Assembly: GCF_016862195.1 (NCBI RefSeq)
Contig: NZ_BOMM01000071.1
Coordinates: 1 to 64,000, forward strand
Source of the DNA: Paractinoplanes ferrugineus
GTDB taxonomy: Bacteria; Actinomycetota; Actinomycetes; Mycobacteriales; Micromonosporaceae
DNA: 64,000 nt
Direction of reading: 5' to 3'
Part shown: positions 24,812 to 33,726 of the stretch, piece by piece
How the letters are laid out: each line of letters starts with the position of its first letter
How positions within the stretch are numbered: the first letter of the stretch is position 1
The notes under the pieces: generated by a model
Database searches by the model: none
The model's input: only the letters and a program-made list of their open reading frames with translations
What the model was told of the DNA's origin: nothing
Made by a program: the position numbers and the translations under genes

Positions 24812-25915
24812 GTGAAAACACGCTCGCGCTTACTACTGGTCGCATTGTTGGCGGTTTGCGGCATCGCCGTCGCCCCGACCGGGCCGGCCGCAGCCGGCTC
24901 GCTCCCCGGCACGGTGCTCACCTCGGCGACCGCGACCCTGCCGGCCGAGCTGAGCCCGCTGGCGACCGGCAAGCGGATCCAATACCTCACGACCGACCTC
25001 AACGGCCTGCTCATCCCCGCCACCGGACTGATCCTCACGCCCAAGAGCAACAAGAAGAACCGCACGGTGGCCTGGGCGCACGGCTCGACCGGCCTGGCCG
25101 ACCAGTGCGCGCCGTCGAACAACCAGGGCGTCTTCTGGCCCGAGGCGCGCGTCGCGGTCGCCGCCCTGCTCGGCAAGGGCTGGACGGTCGCCGCGGCCGA
25201 CTTCCCCGGGCTCGGCACGCCGCTGGCCCACCCCTACCTGGTCGGTGGCAGCGAGGCCCGCTCGGTGATCGACAGTGTGAAGGCCGCGCGTAACCTCGAC
25301 TCCGCGCTGTCGACGCAGTACGTGGTGGACGGGCATTCGCAGGGTGGGCAGGCCGCGCTGTTCGCCAGCCAGATCGCCCCGTCCTATGACGGCAACCTGG
25401 TGCTCAAGGGCACCGCCTCGATCGCGCCGGCCTCCAACGTGGATGCCCTGGCCCCGCTGATCCCGGGCACTCCCGGACAGGGTTACCTGGTGATGGGCCT
25501 GTACGGGCTGGCCGCCGTCGACCCGACGTTCAGCCCCAACTCGGTGCTGGCACCCCAGGCGAAGACCAAGACGTCGAGCCTCAACACCGGGTGCCTCGAG
25601 CAGATCCTCGCCGCCTATCAGAACCTGACGGCCGAGCAGCTCCTGGTCGGTGGGGCGCTGCCGGACGCGGTGGTCACCAAGCTCGCGCACTACGACAACC
25701 CGGCTCAGACCTCCCCGAGTGCACCGATCCTGATCGTGCAGGGCACCGACGACGAGGCGGTGCCGGTTTTCATCACGCATGATCTGCTGTTGCCGCAGTT
25801 GCAGGCCTACGCCCAGCCGGTGACTTACACCGAACTGGCCGGCGCCACCCACGACTCATCCGTGATCCAGTCGGCGGACGCGGTGGCGACGTGGATCGCC
25901 GCCCGCTTCACCTGA
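24812..25915 (+). CDS. Secreted lipase/esterase (alpha/beta hydrolase)
   Basis: A 367-residue secreted protein: a signal peptide cleaved near AAAGS, then an alpha/beta hydrolase of the secretory lipase type. Ser176 lies in GHSQGGQ, the acid is probably Asp313 or Asp314 in QGTDDEAVP, and His347 lies in GATHDSS. The two Cys residues (99 and 261) may form a disulfide. GTG 24812 is preceded by GGAG at 6 bases. A long leader lies upstream and a strong terminator downstream, so it is probably monocistronic. Confidence 0.85.
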   Translation: MKTRSRLLLVALLAVCGIAVAPTGPAAAGSLPGTVLTSATATLPAELSPLATGKRIQYLTTDLNGLLIPATGLILTPKSNKKNRTVAWAHGSTGLADQCAPSNNQGVFWPEARVAVAALLGKGWTVAAADFPGLGTPLAHPYLVGGSEARSVIDSVKAARNLDSALSTQYVVDGHSQGGQAALFASQIAPSYDGNLVLKGTASIAPASNVDALAPLIPGTPGQGYLVMGLYGLAAVDPTFSPNSVLAPQAKTKTSSLNTGCLEQILAAYQNLTAEQLLVGGALPDAVVTKLAHYDNPAQTSPSAPILIVQGTDDEAVPVFITHDLLLPQLQAYAQPVTYTELAGATHDSSVIQSADAVATWIAARFT

Positions 25916-25922
25916 CCGACGG

Positions 25923-25972
25923 GAGGACGGCACTCGGCCGCCACCGGGTGCCGTCCTCACTCCCTCTTTACC
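25923..25972 (+). terminator. Terminator after the secreted lipase gene
   Basis: Fifteen-base arms (25923-25937 and 25944-25958) pair with one T-G wobble, followed by the pyrimidine-rich ACTCCCTCTTTA. It starts 8 bases after the stop. Confidence 0.85.
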
Positions 25973-26034
25973 CAAGCTCGATCATGCGAAATCCCAGCCC
26001 ACTCCCACGTCCTCGGCGGCGGCCGGGCGAACGG

Positions 26035-27090
26035 TCAGGCCGCTGGGATGTGTGTCTGCTTCGGCAGGCGGCGCGGCGGGGCGGCAGCGGTCGAACCGCG
26101 GACCACCAGCTCGGCCGGGAAGACGTATTCCGAGCGGGGGGCCGCGTGGCCGTGGATCTCGTCGACCAGGGCCCGAACCGCGGCGTTGCCCATCGCGGCG
26201 ACCGGCTGCCGGAGGGTGGTCAGGGGCGGGTCGGTGAAGGCGATGAGCGGGGAATCGTCGAAGCCGACCACCGACAGATCGCGCGGCACCTGCAGGCCAC
26301 GGCGATGGGCGGCCCGGATCGCCCCCAGGGCCATCAGGTCGGAACCGCAGACCAGGGCGGTGACGTCGCGGTCGAGCAGTTGACCGGCGGCCACCTCGCC
26401 ACCCTCGACGCCGAAGAGCGTCAGCGCCACCAGCTCGTCGGGCGGGCGGTGTCCGTACGACGGGACATGGCGGCGCATGGCGCTGTGGTAGCCGTCCAGC
26501 TTTCGCTGCACCGCCCGGAACCGCTGGGGGCCGGAGACGAAACCGATGCGCTCGTGACCCAGCGCGGCCAGGTGCGCGACCGCCGTCTCGGCCGCCTGCT
26601 TGTCGTCGCAGGAGATGAACGGGGCGGAGATGCCGTCGGCGAAGCCGTTGACGAAGACGACCGGCAACGGGCGGTCGATCAGGCGCTGGTAACGATCATG
26701 GTCGGCGGTGGTGTCGGCGTGCAGCCCGGCCACGAAGACGATGCCGCTCACCTGGCGGTCGAGGAGCATCTCGAGGTATTCATCCTCGGTCACGCCGCCC
26801 GGCGTCTGGGTACAGAGCACCGGGGTGAAGCCGGTCTGCGCGAGGGCCGACTCGACGATCTGGGCGAACGCGGGGAAGATCGGGTTCTCCAGCTCGGGAA
26901 CGATCAGGCCGACCAGGCCCGCACTGCGTTTGTGCAGGCGCTCGGGACGTTCGTAGCCGAGAACGTCAAGGGCGGTCAGAACTGCCTGGCGGGTGTCGGC
27001 CGAGACACCGGGGCGATCATTGAGGACCCGCGACACCGTCGCCTCGCTGACGCCCGCCTGTCGGGCGATATCCGAGAGACGTGCACGCAT
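26035..27090 (-). CDS. LacI-family transcriptional regulator
   Basis: A 351-residue repressor. The helix-turn-helix RLSDIARQAGVSEATVSRVLNDRPGVS is at residues 4-30, with the hinge helix near 45-58 and a sugar-binding effector domain ending RQPVAAMGNAAVRALVDEI. ATG 27090 follows GAAGGG; the open frame extending far upstream is spurious. The likely target is the GH43/CBM42 gene at 28792, which carries a LacI-type operator at its start, although a diguanylate cyclase gene lies between. The effector is probably a plant-derived sugar. Confidence 0.9.
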   Translation of the reverse strand: MRARLSDIARQAGVSEATVSRVLNDRPGVSADTRQAVLTALDVLGYERPERLHKRSAGLVGLIVPELENPIFPAFAQIVESALAQTGFTPVLCTQTPGGVTEDEYLEMLLDRQVSGIVFVAGLHADTTADHDRYQRLIDRPLPVVFVNGFADGISAPFISCDDKQAAETAVAHLAALGHERIGFVSGPQRFRAVQRKLDGYHSAMRRHVPSYGHRPPDELVALTLFGVEGGEVAAGQLLDRDVTALVCGSDLMALGAIRAAHRRGLQVPRDLSVVGFDDSPLIAFTDPPLTTLRQPVAAMGNAAVRALVDEIHGHAAPRSEYVFPAELVVRGSTAAAPPRRLPKQTHIPAA

Positions 27091-27261
27091 GCGGTCACAA
27101 TAACCCTTCGTTAATTTTGCCGCGCCGGCCACGCCGGTCACACCCCGGGAGGGCCACGAGCGGCTACGGCAGCCGCCGGGCCGGCCGCCGGAAAGCCCGG
27201 CAAAGATCGGATTTATCGAGTTCGTCCTCAAGCCGGGCGCCCAACTGTCGATGGGGACGCC

Positions 27262-28764
27262 GTGGGGGGTGCGAAGCGATTGCGGAGCGATCCGCTCATC
27301 GGCGCCGCCGTGGCGTGGATGGTGATCGCGGCCATCCTCTTCTTCGCCCTGCAGAGTTGGACGGTCTGGCAGGTACGCACGTTCTGGGCGTTTCAACTGC
27401 CGCTGGACGCTCTGTTCGCGTACTGCTCGTGGCGGGTGTCGCGGATCGCGACCGGGCCGGTCCGCCGGTTCTGGCTGATCCTGACCGGCGTGAGCTCTTC
27501 GTTCCTGATCGGCGACACCTTCCAGACGGTCCTTACGTTCGTCGACGAACCGGGCACTTGGTCGACGGCCGGCGGCGCTGTGCAGTCGACCTTCTTCGCG
27601 GGTGGGCTCGTGGTCGTCGTGGTGGCGATGCTCCTCCACCCGCATCCCGGCCGGAGCGGGCGGGCCCGGCTGGCGTTCTGGCTGGACTCGGCCTCGGTGC
27701 TGGTCGCCGGCGCGGTGATGGCCTGGTGCTTCGCGGTGCGGCCCGGACAGGCGTTGTTCACCACGCTGGGACTGGCGGCCGCCGCGATCACCGCCTGTTT
27801 CGCGGCGGTCAAGCTGATCCTGAGCGGGAACGCGCCGATGCGCCGGTCCGCCGCCATCTCGATGATGCTCGCCGGCGCCGTCACCGCGATCGGCGTGTTC
27901 ATGGAGCCGGCCGCGGGCGCGGAGCTGCCGCCGTACGTCTACCTGGTGCGGCTCATGCCGTCGATGCTGATCGCGCTCGGCCCCCGCATCCAGGTCACGA
28001 TCGCCCGTTTCGACCCGGCCCCGTTCGCCGATCGCCGGCGCAAGCCCTACAGCCTGCTGCCGTACGGCGCGATCGCGCTCGCCTTCGTGGCCCTGGTCGT
28101 GGTGATGCCACAGGGTGTGGACTTCCGGTTGTGGGGCGTGGTGGTCGGACTCGGGTTGATCTGCGCCCTGGTCGCCGGGCGGCAGCTGGTCGCGTTCCAC
28201 GACAACACCGAGCTGATCGAGCAGCTGCGGGAACACGAGACGCGGCTGCGCCGCCAGGCGCTCACCGACGGGCTGACCGGGCTGGCCAACCGCACGCACT
28301 TCCACGAGCAGGTGGAGGCGGCGCTGGCGGCCGACCCGGTGCAGACCTCGGTGCTGCTCCTCGACCTGGACGGGTTCAAGCAGGTGAACGACACGTTCGG
28401 GCACGCGGCCGGGGACGAACTGCTGATCTCGGTGGCCGACAAGATGCGGACCGCGGTACGCGACGGCGACCTGCCGGCCCGGTTCGGTGGTGACGAGTTC
28501 GGCATCCTGCTGCGCGGCTGCACCGGCCCGGAGGCGGAGGAGACGGCTCAGCGCCTGCTCGACGCCCTGGCCGAACCGGTCGATGTGGCCGGTGCCCCGA
28601 TCACGGCGAACGCGAGCATCGGTGCCGCCGCCGCCGAGCCCGGCGAGGGGGTCTCGGCGCTGATCCGGCGGGCCGACGTGGCCATGTACGCCGCCAAGTC
28701 GGCGGGCAAGGGCACGTGGAAGAGGTACGACACCGGGATGGAATCGGTCGCCTCTTTCCATTGA
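27262..28764 (+). CDS. Membrane-bound GGDEF diguanylate cyclase
   Basis: A 500-residue protein. About ten hydrophobic helices fill residues 10-320, without a recognised named sensor domain, followed by a short helical linker (LIEQLREHETRLRRQALTDGLTGLANR) and a GGDEF domain. The active-site motif is intact (GGDEF at 409-413), and the inhibitory I-site RDGD is present at 400-403, exactly five residues before it, so feedback inhibition by c-di-GMP is expected. No EAL domain is attached. GTG 27262 is the start. Confidence 0.88.
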   Translation: MGGAKRLRSDPLIGAAVAWMVIAAILFFALQSWTVWQVRTFWAFQLPLDALFAYCSWRVSRIATGPVRRFWLILTGVSSSFLIGDTFQTVLTFVDEPGTWSTAGGAVQSTFFAGGLVVVVVAMLLHPHPGRSGRARLAFWLDSASVLVAGAVMAWCFAVRPGQALFTTLGLAAAAITACFAAVKLILSGNAPMRRSAAISMMLAGAVTAIGVFMEPAAGAELPPYVYLVRLMPSMLIALGPRIQVTIARFDPAPFADRRRKPYSLLPYGAIALAFVALVVVMPQGVDFRLWGVVVGLGLICALVAGRQLVAFHDNTELIEQLREHETRLRRQALTDGLTGLANRTHFHEQVEAALAADPVQTSVLLLDLDGFKQVNDTFGHAAGDELLISVADKMRTAVRDGDLPARFGGDEFGILLRGCTGPEAEETAQRLLDALAEPVDVAGAPITANASIGAAAAEPGEGVSALIRRADVAMYAAKSAGKGTWKRYDTGMESVASFH

Positions 28765-28774
28765 TAATGATCGT

Positions 28775-28788
28775 TGTTAACGTAAACA
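28775..28788. promoter_or_regulatory. Candidate LacI-family operator at the GH43 start
   Basis: TGTTAACGTAAACA is a near-perfect palindrome (12 of 14 bases) with the central CG typical of LacI-family operators. It ends 3 bases before the GH43 start codon, so a bound repressor would block initiation. The LacI gene at 26035-27090 is the nearest candidate. Confidence 0.5.
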
Positions 28789-28791
28789 TCC

Positions 28792-30153
28792 ATGTCGACC
28801 TCGCGAAAGTTCGGCGGCCTCGTCCTCGTCGCCCTGCTCGCGGTGGTCTTCGGCGCCGCCTCCCCCGCCGCCGCGGCCACCTACGCCGGCTATGCCATGG
28901 CGTATTTCACCGAGTCCCCCAACATGTCCGCCGCCAACTACGGACTGCACATCGCGGTCAGCGGTGACGGCCTCAACTGGACCCCGCTCAACCAGAACAA
29001 CCCGGTCGCCACCCCGACGGCCGGCACGCTCGGGCTGCGCGACCCGTACATCCTGCGCAAGACCGACGGCACGTTCGAGGTGCTGGCCACCGATCTCAAC
29101 GGCACCGACTGGAGCGTCAACAGCCAGTACGTCCACGTCTGGGACTCGACCGACCTGCGCACCTTCACCAACTACCGGCGGATGAAGGTGCACTCGCTCG
29201 CCACCCACTCGTGGGCGCCCGAGGCGTACTGGGACGCGAGCCGCAACCAGTACGGGGTGATCTACTCCGCGGTGGTCGGCGGCCACAACGTGATCATGGT
29301 GAGCTACACGACCGACTTCCGGACCGCCACCGAGGGCCAGGTGTTCTTCGACAACGGCACCGACGTCATCGACGGCAACCTGGTCAGCCAGGGCGGGGTG
29401 AACTACTTCTACTACCGCGGTACGGGCGGGCTGTTCGGCGCCCGGTCGTCGACGCTCAACCCGAAGAGCTTCACCACGTACACCGGTGTGATCAACCCGG
29501 GCCGCGGCGTGGAGGCGCCACAACTGGTACCGGCGCTGTCCGGCAACGGCTACACGCTGTGGGGCGACACGTACAGCCCGAACGGTCGGTTCTTCGCCTG
29601 GTCGACGAGCGCGCTGTCGACCGGCAGCTGGTCGCTGCTCAACGACCGCGCCTACACCCAGCCGCTCAACTCCAAGCACTTGGGCATCACGCCGCTCACC
29701 GCCACCGAGATGTCGAACCTGACCACCAAGTGGGGTTCGCCGGCCTGGAACCGGGTGAAGTCGTACAACTACCCGGGCCGCTATCTACGGCATTACGACA
29801 ACGTCGCCCGGATCGACGAATACCCGTTCGACCAGTGGCCGGACCAGCAGTGGAAGATCGTGCCGGGCCTGGCCGACAGCGCCGGCGTGTCGTTCCAGTC
29901 GGTGAACTACCCGACGAGGTACCTGCGGCACTACGACTATGCCGTGCAGCTCGCCACCAGCGACGGGACGACCGCCTTCACCCGTGACGCCACGTTCTAC
30001 AAGGTGGCCGGCCTCGCCGACAGCTCGTGGACGTCGTTCCGGTCGTACAACTACCCGGACCGCTACCTGCGGCACTACAACTACGTGCTGCGCATCGACC
30101 CGATCAGCACCGCCACCGAAAAACAGGACGCGACCTTCCGAGTGGGTTACTGA
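28792..30153 (+). CDS. Secreted GH43-like glycosidase with CBM42 (AbfB) domain
   Basis: A 453-residue secreted protein: a signal peptide ending near AAAAT, a five-bladed GH43/GH62-type propeller (about 30-310) with an Asp84 in GLRDPYIL and Glu in THSWAPEAYWD, then an AbfB/CBM42 beta-trefoil (about 325-453) with three SYNYPGRYLRHY-like repeats. CBM42 binds arabinofuranose side chains, so the target is probably arabinoxylan or arabinan. Substrate within the clan is not certain. There is no ribosome site before ATG 28792; translation may be leaderless. An acyltransferase gene follows 13 bases later. Confidence 0.85.
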   Translation: MSTSRKFGGLVLVALLAVVFGAASPAAAATYAGYAMAYFTESPNMSAANYGLHIAVSGDGLNWTPLNQNNPVATPTAGTLGLRDPYILRKTDGTFEVLATDLNGTDWSVNSQYVHVWDSTDLRTFTNYRRMKVHSLATHSWAPEAYWDASRNQYGVIYSAVVGGHNVIMVSYTTDFRTATEGQVFFDNGTDVIDGNLVSQGGVNYFYYRGTGGLFGARSSTLNPKSFTTYTGVINPGRGVEAPQLVPALSGNGYTLWGDTYSPNGRFFAWSTSALSTGSWSLLNDRAYTQPLNSKHLGITPLTATEMSNLTTKWGSPAWNRVKSYNYPGRYLRHYDNVARIDEYPFDQWPDQQWKIVPGLADSAGVSFQSVNYPTRYLRHYDYAVQLATSDGTTAFTRDATFYKVAGLADSSWTSFRSYNYPDRYLRHYNYVLRIDPISTATEKQDATFRVGY

Positions 30154-30166
30154 GTATCCTTCGCGG

Positions 30167-31492
30167 ATGCCCGCCGCAGCGCATCACCGAATGGCCTGGC
30201 TCGATGCGCTGCGCGCGGTGGCCGCCCTGCTCGTGGTCTACGCGCACTTCACCCATTACCTGCTGCGTGACGTCCGGGCCGCGACGACCGACTGGCTCAA
30301 CGCGGGCGTCGCCGGCGTGATGCTCTTCTTCCTGGTCAGCGGCTACATCGTGCCCGCCTCCCTGGAGCGCCACGGCGACCTGCGGCGCTTCTGGATCTCC
30401 CGCCTCACCCGGCTCTACCCGCTCTACCTCGCGGTCGGGCTGGCCGTGGTCGTGGTGCTGCCGGTCGCGCCGTACCTCGAGCGGCATCCCGTCGCCGGCA
30501 CCGTCGCCCACCTCACCATGCTCCCCCAGTTCACCGGCTTCGACCTGGTCACCCCGGTGATGTGGACGCTCACCTTCGAGATGGCGTTCTACCTGCTGGT
30601 GGCCGCCCTGTTCGCGCTCGGCCTGCACCGGGCCAGCGCCCTGATCGCGGTGATCTTCGCGGTCGCCGCGGTGGCCACGGTGCCGCTCACCCCGCGTCAG
30701 ATGATCACGCCGGCACTGCCGGTGGTGATCGCCGGCGTCCTGATCGCCGGGCTGGCCGCGCTGCTCAGCAGACGCCGGGTGGCCGTCGTGGCCGGGGCTC
30801 TCACGCTGATCGCCCTGGTGCTGACCCTGCTGCTGAGCAACCAACACCCGTCGCACGTGTGGGACGGCCTGCTGATCCCGGCGACCATGTTCACCGGTAC
30901 CGCCATCTACCGCGCCGAGAAGGGTCAGATCCGCCGGCGCCACGCGGTCGTCGCCATCGTCGCCGTCAGCGTCGCCTGCCTCGTCAACTGGGCCGCCGAG
31001 CTGCGTTCGCTCGACGCGCTCACGCCGATCTACCTGACCCGTGCGGTGCTCACCCTGGTGATCATCGGGGGCTCGTTCGCGCTCGGCTTCGCCTGCCGCC
31101 ACCGGCGCGTGCCCCGGTCGCTGGCCTGGATCGGACTGGTCAGCTATTCGCTGTACCTGCTGCACGTGCCGGTCATCCAGCTCACCGGCCCGTGGTTGCG
31201 CGACCACATCCACGGGCTCGCCGAGATCCCGGCGGCGGCGGCCTTCATGGCGGCTCTGCTCGGGGCGTCGTGGCTGACCCACCGCTACATCGAGATCCCC
31301 GGGCAACGACTGGGCCGGCTGCTGCCGAGCGAGAAACGGGCGCGTGTCCCAAGCCCCCGGCACCGCCCCGAGGACAGCATGACCGCCCCACCGGCCGACG
31401 ACATCCAGCCCGACGACATCCAGCCCGGCGAAAACCGGCCCGATCAACGGCGGGTCTCCGTGGGCAACCGCGACGACAAGCGCGCCGACTAG
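30167..31492 (+). CDS. Acyltransferase 3 (OafA/YrhL-type) membrane protein
   Basis: A 441-residue integral membrane protein of the acyltransferase 3 family with about ten helices. The N-terminal HHRMAWLDALRAVAALLVVYAHF contains the family Arg-His-type start, and FFLVSGYIVPASLERHG and SYSLYLLHVPVIQL are standard motifs. Members O-acetylate cell-surface glycans or antibiotics. The hydrophilic C-terminal 60 residues carry a short DDIQP repeat and are probably unstructured. It sits directly behind the GH43 gene and shares four bases (CTAG) with the convergent DeoR gene. Confidence 0.8.
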   Translation: MPAAAHHRMAWLDALRAVAALLVVYAHFTHYLLRDVRAATTDWLNAGVAGVMLFFLVSGYIVPASLERHGDLRRFWISRLTRLYPLYLAVGLAVVVVLPVAPYLERHPVAGTVAHLTMLPQFTGFDLVTPVMWTLTFEMAFYLLVAALFALGLHRASALIAVIFAVAAVATVPLTPRQMITPALPVVIAGVLIAGLAALLSRRRVAVVAGALTLIALVLTLLLSNQHPSHVWDGLLIPATMFTGTAIYRAEKGQIRRRHAVVAIVAVSVACLVNWAAELRSLDALTPIYLTRAVLTLVIIGGSFALGFACRHRRVPRSLAWIGLVSYSLYLLHVPVIQLTGPWLRDHIHGLAEIPAAAAFMAALLGASWLTHRYIEIPGQRLGRLLPSEKRARVPSPRHRPEDSMTAPPADDIQPDDIQPGENRPDQRRVSVGNRDDKRAD

Positions 31493-32265
31493 GCGCCGGC
31501 CACGACCACCTCGGTGCCCGCCCGGCGGATCGCCTCCACGCCCGCGGCGTCCGCGGACGAGTCGGTGACCAGCATCGATACGTCGGTTATCGGGCAGATG
31601 CCGGCCAGGCAGATCTTTCCCACCTTGGAACCGTCGGCCACCACGATCACCCGGTCGGCCCGGCGGATCATGGTGGCGTTGGTGTTGGCCTCGATCTCGT
31701 CGTGGGTGGTCAGGCCGCCGCGGGCGCTGATGCCGTCGACACCGACCACCGCGACCGCCATGTTCAGGCCTTTCAGGGCCTGGTCCGCGATCGGGCCGAC
31801 AAGCTCGTAGGACTGGGTGCGGGAGACGCCCCCGGTCATGATCAGTTTCAGGCGGGGCCGCAGGGCCAGTTCGGCGGCGATGTTGAGGGCGTTGGTCACC
31901 ACGGTCAGGTCGACCCGCTCGGCCAGCAGCCGGGCGAGCAGGTGGGTGGTGGTGCCGCCGGTCATGCCGAGGGTCAGCGGGCCCTTCGGCAGCAGCGCGG
32001 CGACCGTCTTGGCCACCAGGGCCTTCTCCTCGCGGTGCTGGCCGACCCGGTAGCGGACCGGCAGCTCGTAGGCGACGTCGACGGCGATCGCGCCGCCGTG
32101 GGTGCGCGACAGCAACCGCTGGTCCTCGAGGACCTGCAGGTCACGGCGGATGGTGGCGGGCGAGACCGCGAACTCGTCGGCCAGGTGGCCGGCGTCGACC
32201 GACCCGTGGTTGGCGACGCGTTCGAGGATGGCCGAAACGCGGTCGGCCCGGCGGAGCGAACTCAT
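31489..32265 (-). CDS. DeoR-family repressor of the adjacent sugar operon
   Basis: A 258-residue regulator. The DeoR helix-turn-helix is RADRVSAILERVANHGSVDAGHLADEFAVSPATIRRDL (about residues 6-43), followed by an RTHGGAI hinge and a DeoR-C sugar-phosphate sensor with GGTTTHLLARLL and VVGVDGISARGGLTT. ATG 32265 follows GAGGA. It diverges from the GH4 gene, and the intergenic region contains one copy of the motif also seen before the SIS gene. The effector is probably a phosphorylated sugar of the pathway encoded to the right. Confidence 0.9.
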   Translation of the reverse strand: MSSLRRADRVSAILERVANHGSVDAGHLADEFAVSPATIRRDLQVLEDQRLLSRTHGGAIAVDVAYELPVRYRVGQHREEKALVAKTVAALLPKGPLTLGMTGGTTTHLLARLLAERVDLTVVTNALNIAAELALRPRLKLIMTGGVSRTQSYELVGPIADQALKGLNMAVAVVGVDGISARGGLTTHDEIEANTNATMIRRADRVIVVADGSKVGKICLAGICPITDVSMLVTDSSADAAGVEAIRRAGTEVVVAGA

Positions 32266-32286
32266 GAATTCCTCGTATCGGTGCTG

Positions 32287-32298
32287 ATCAAACGAGCA
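32287..32298 (+). promoter_or_regulatory. Putative DeoR operator, copy 1
   Basis: ATCAAACGAGCA lies between the divergent DeoR and GH4 genes, 22 bases from the DeoR start. The same 12-mer occurs on the opposite strand at 33670-33681, and a variant at 33703-33714. Confidence 0.55.
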
Positions 32299-32373
32299 GT
32301 CAACATAGTCCGTTTCCAAGCGATACACCAGATCGTCTTGCGCGTTTATGGCGTCTACGCCAAGAATCCGCCC

Positions 32374-33666
32374 ATGACTGTGATCGCCTTCCTAGGCGCC
32401 GGCAGCGTGGTCTTCACCCGCGAACTGCTGGCCGACATCCTGTCCTTCCCCGAGCTGCGCGACGTGACCCTGGCCCTGCACGACATCGATCCGGAACGTC
32501 TGGAGACCGCCGAGGCGATCGCCCGGCAGACCGCTGACCAGCTCGGCTGCCACCCGATGATCAAAGCGACGCGGGATCGGCGGCGGGCGCTGGAGGATGC
32601 CGACTTCGTGATCAACTCGATCCAGGTCGGCATGCACGAGGCGACCGTGCGCGACTTCGAGATCCCGGCGAAGTACGGCCTGCGGCAGACGATCGCCGAC
32701 ACCCTCGGGATCGGCGGCATCTTCCGAGCACTTCGGACCTTCCCGGTTCTCGACGCGATCGCGCGGGACATCGAGGACATCTGCCCAGACGCCTGGTTCC
32801 TCAACTACACCAACCCGATGGCCATGAACATCGCCTACCTCGCCGCCAAAGCACCGCGGGTCAAGGCGGTCGGGCTCTGCCACTCGGTGTTCTGGACCGT
32901 GCACGACCTGGCCGAGCTGCTCCACGTACCGCTCGAGGAGATCGACTACACCGGCGCCGGCGTCAACCATCAGGCCTGGTTGCTGCGCTTCGAACACCGT
33001 GGCGAGTCGCTCTATCCGAAGCTGGACGCGCTGTTGGCGAAGGACCCGGAACTGCGCCGACGAGTACGCATGGACATGTACCGACGGCTCGGCTACTTCC
33101 CGACCGAGACCAGCGAGCACTCCGCCGAGTACGTCCCGTGGTATCTGCACCACGACGCGGAGATCGAGCGGCTGCGCCTCCCGGTCGGCGACTACCTGCG
33201 CATCAGCGCCGACAACGTGGCCGAGTACCGGGCGGTCCGGCAGGCGATGATCAACAAGGAGAAGCTCGATCTCACCCGGGACGCCACCGAATATGCCCCG
33301 CAGGTTATCCACAGCATGGTCACCGGCACCATGCGCCGCATCCACGGCAACGTCGCCAACCGCGGCCTGATCAGCAATCTGCCCGAGGACTACGCGGTCG
33401 AGGTGCCGTGCGTGGTCGACCGGCTCGGCGTACGCCCGGAGCGGGTCGGTGCTCTGCCCGCGCAGTGCGCCGCGGTCAACCGGGGCTTCGTCAACGTCGG
33501 GCAGCTGACCGTGCGGGCGGCGATCACCGGCGACAAGCGGATGGTCCGGCAGGCCGCGATGCTCGACCCGAACACGGCCGCGACGCTCACCGTCGACCAG
33601 ATCTGGGAGCTGTGCGACGAACTGACCGCGGCGCACGGAAGCCTGATGCCGGAAGCGCTCATCTGA
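32374..33666 (+). CDS. GH4-family glycosidase (alpha-galactosidase/alpha-glucosidase type)
   Basis: A 430-residue cytoplasmic enzyme of glycoside hydrolase family 4, which uses NAD+ and a divalent metal in a redox-elimination mechanism. The N-terminal FLGAGSVVF is the dinucleotide loop, NYTNPMAMN lies at 144-152, and the metal ligands are Cys169 (CHS) and His199 (VNHQ). The CHS form, rather than CNV/CNI, marks the alpha-specific, non-phospho subgroup (MelA/AglA-like). It heads the sugar operon and is divergent from DeoR, so it probably cleaves the disaccharide imported by the ABC system. Weak ribosome site. Confidence 0.85.
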   Translation: MTVIAFLGAGSVVFTRELLADILSFPELRDVTLALHDIDPERLETAEAIARQTADQLGCHPMIKATRDRRRALEDADFVINSIQVGMHEATVRDFEIPAKYGLRQTIADTLGIGGIFRALRTFPVLDAIARDIEDICPDAWFLNYTNPMAMNIAYLAAKAPRVKAVGLCHSVFWTVHDLAELLHVPLEEIDYTGAGVNHQAWLLRFEHRGESLYPKLDALLAKDPELRRRVRMDMYRRLGYFPTETSEHSAEYVPWYLHHDAEIERLRLPVGDYLRISADNVAEYRAVRQAMINKEKLDLTRDATEYAPQVIHSMVTGTMRRIHGNVANRGLISNLPEDYAVEVPCVVDRLGVRPERVGALPAQCAAVNRGFVNVGQLTVRAAITGDKRMVRQAAMLDPNTAATLTVDQIWELCDELTAAHGSLMPEALI

Positions 33667-33668
33667 GA

Positions 33669-33715
33669 ATGCTCGTTTGATGCGCACATCTTGTGAAGCG
33701 AAAACAAACGAGCAT
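33669..33715. promoter_or_regulatory. Putative DeoR operator pair before the SIS gene
   Basis: ATGCTCGTTTG (33669-33679) and CAAACGAGCAT (33705-33715) form a perfect 11-base inverted repeat separated by 25 bases, in the 60-base gap between the GH4 and SIS genes. The motif is shared with the DeoR-GH4 intergenic region. The spacing would place both half-sites around a promoter for the downstream import and isomerase genes. Confidence 0.6.
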
Positions 33716-33726
33716 AATCCTCGGAC

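Noticed and set aside
27091..28761. N-terminal extension of the LacI regulator to over 900 residues
   Set aside because: The LacI helix-turn-helix begins right at ATG 27090 with a ribosome site; the extension is antisense to the diguanylate cyclase.
30562..33666. A continuous plus-strand frame of over 1,000 codons covering acyltransferase, DeoR and GH4 regions
   Set aside because: Only the part from 32374 is a real protein (GH4). The rest is out of frame with the acyltransferase and antisense to DeoR.
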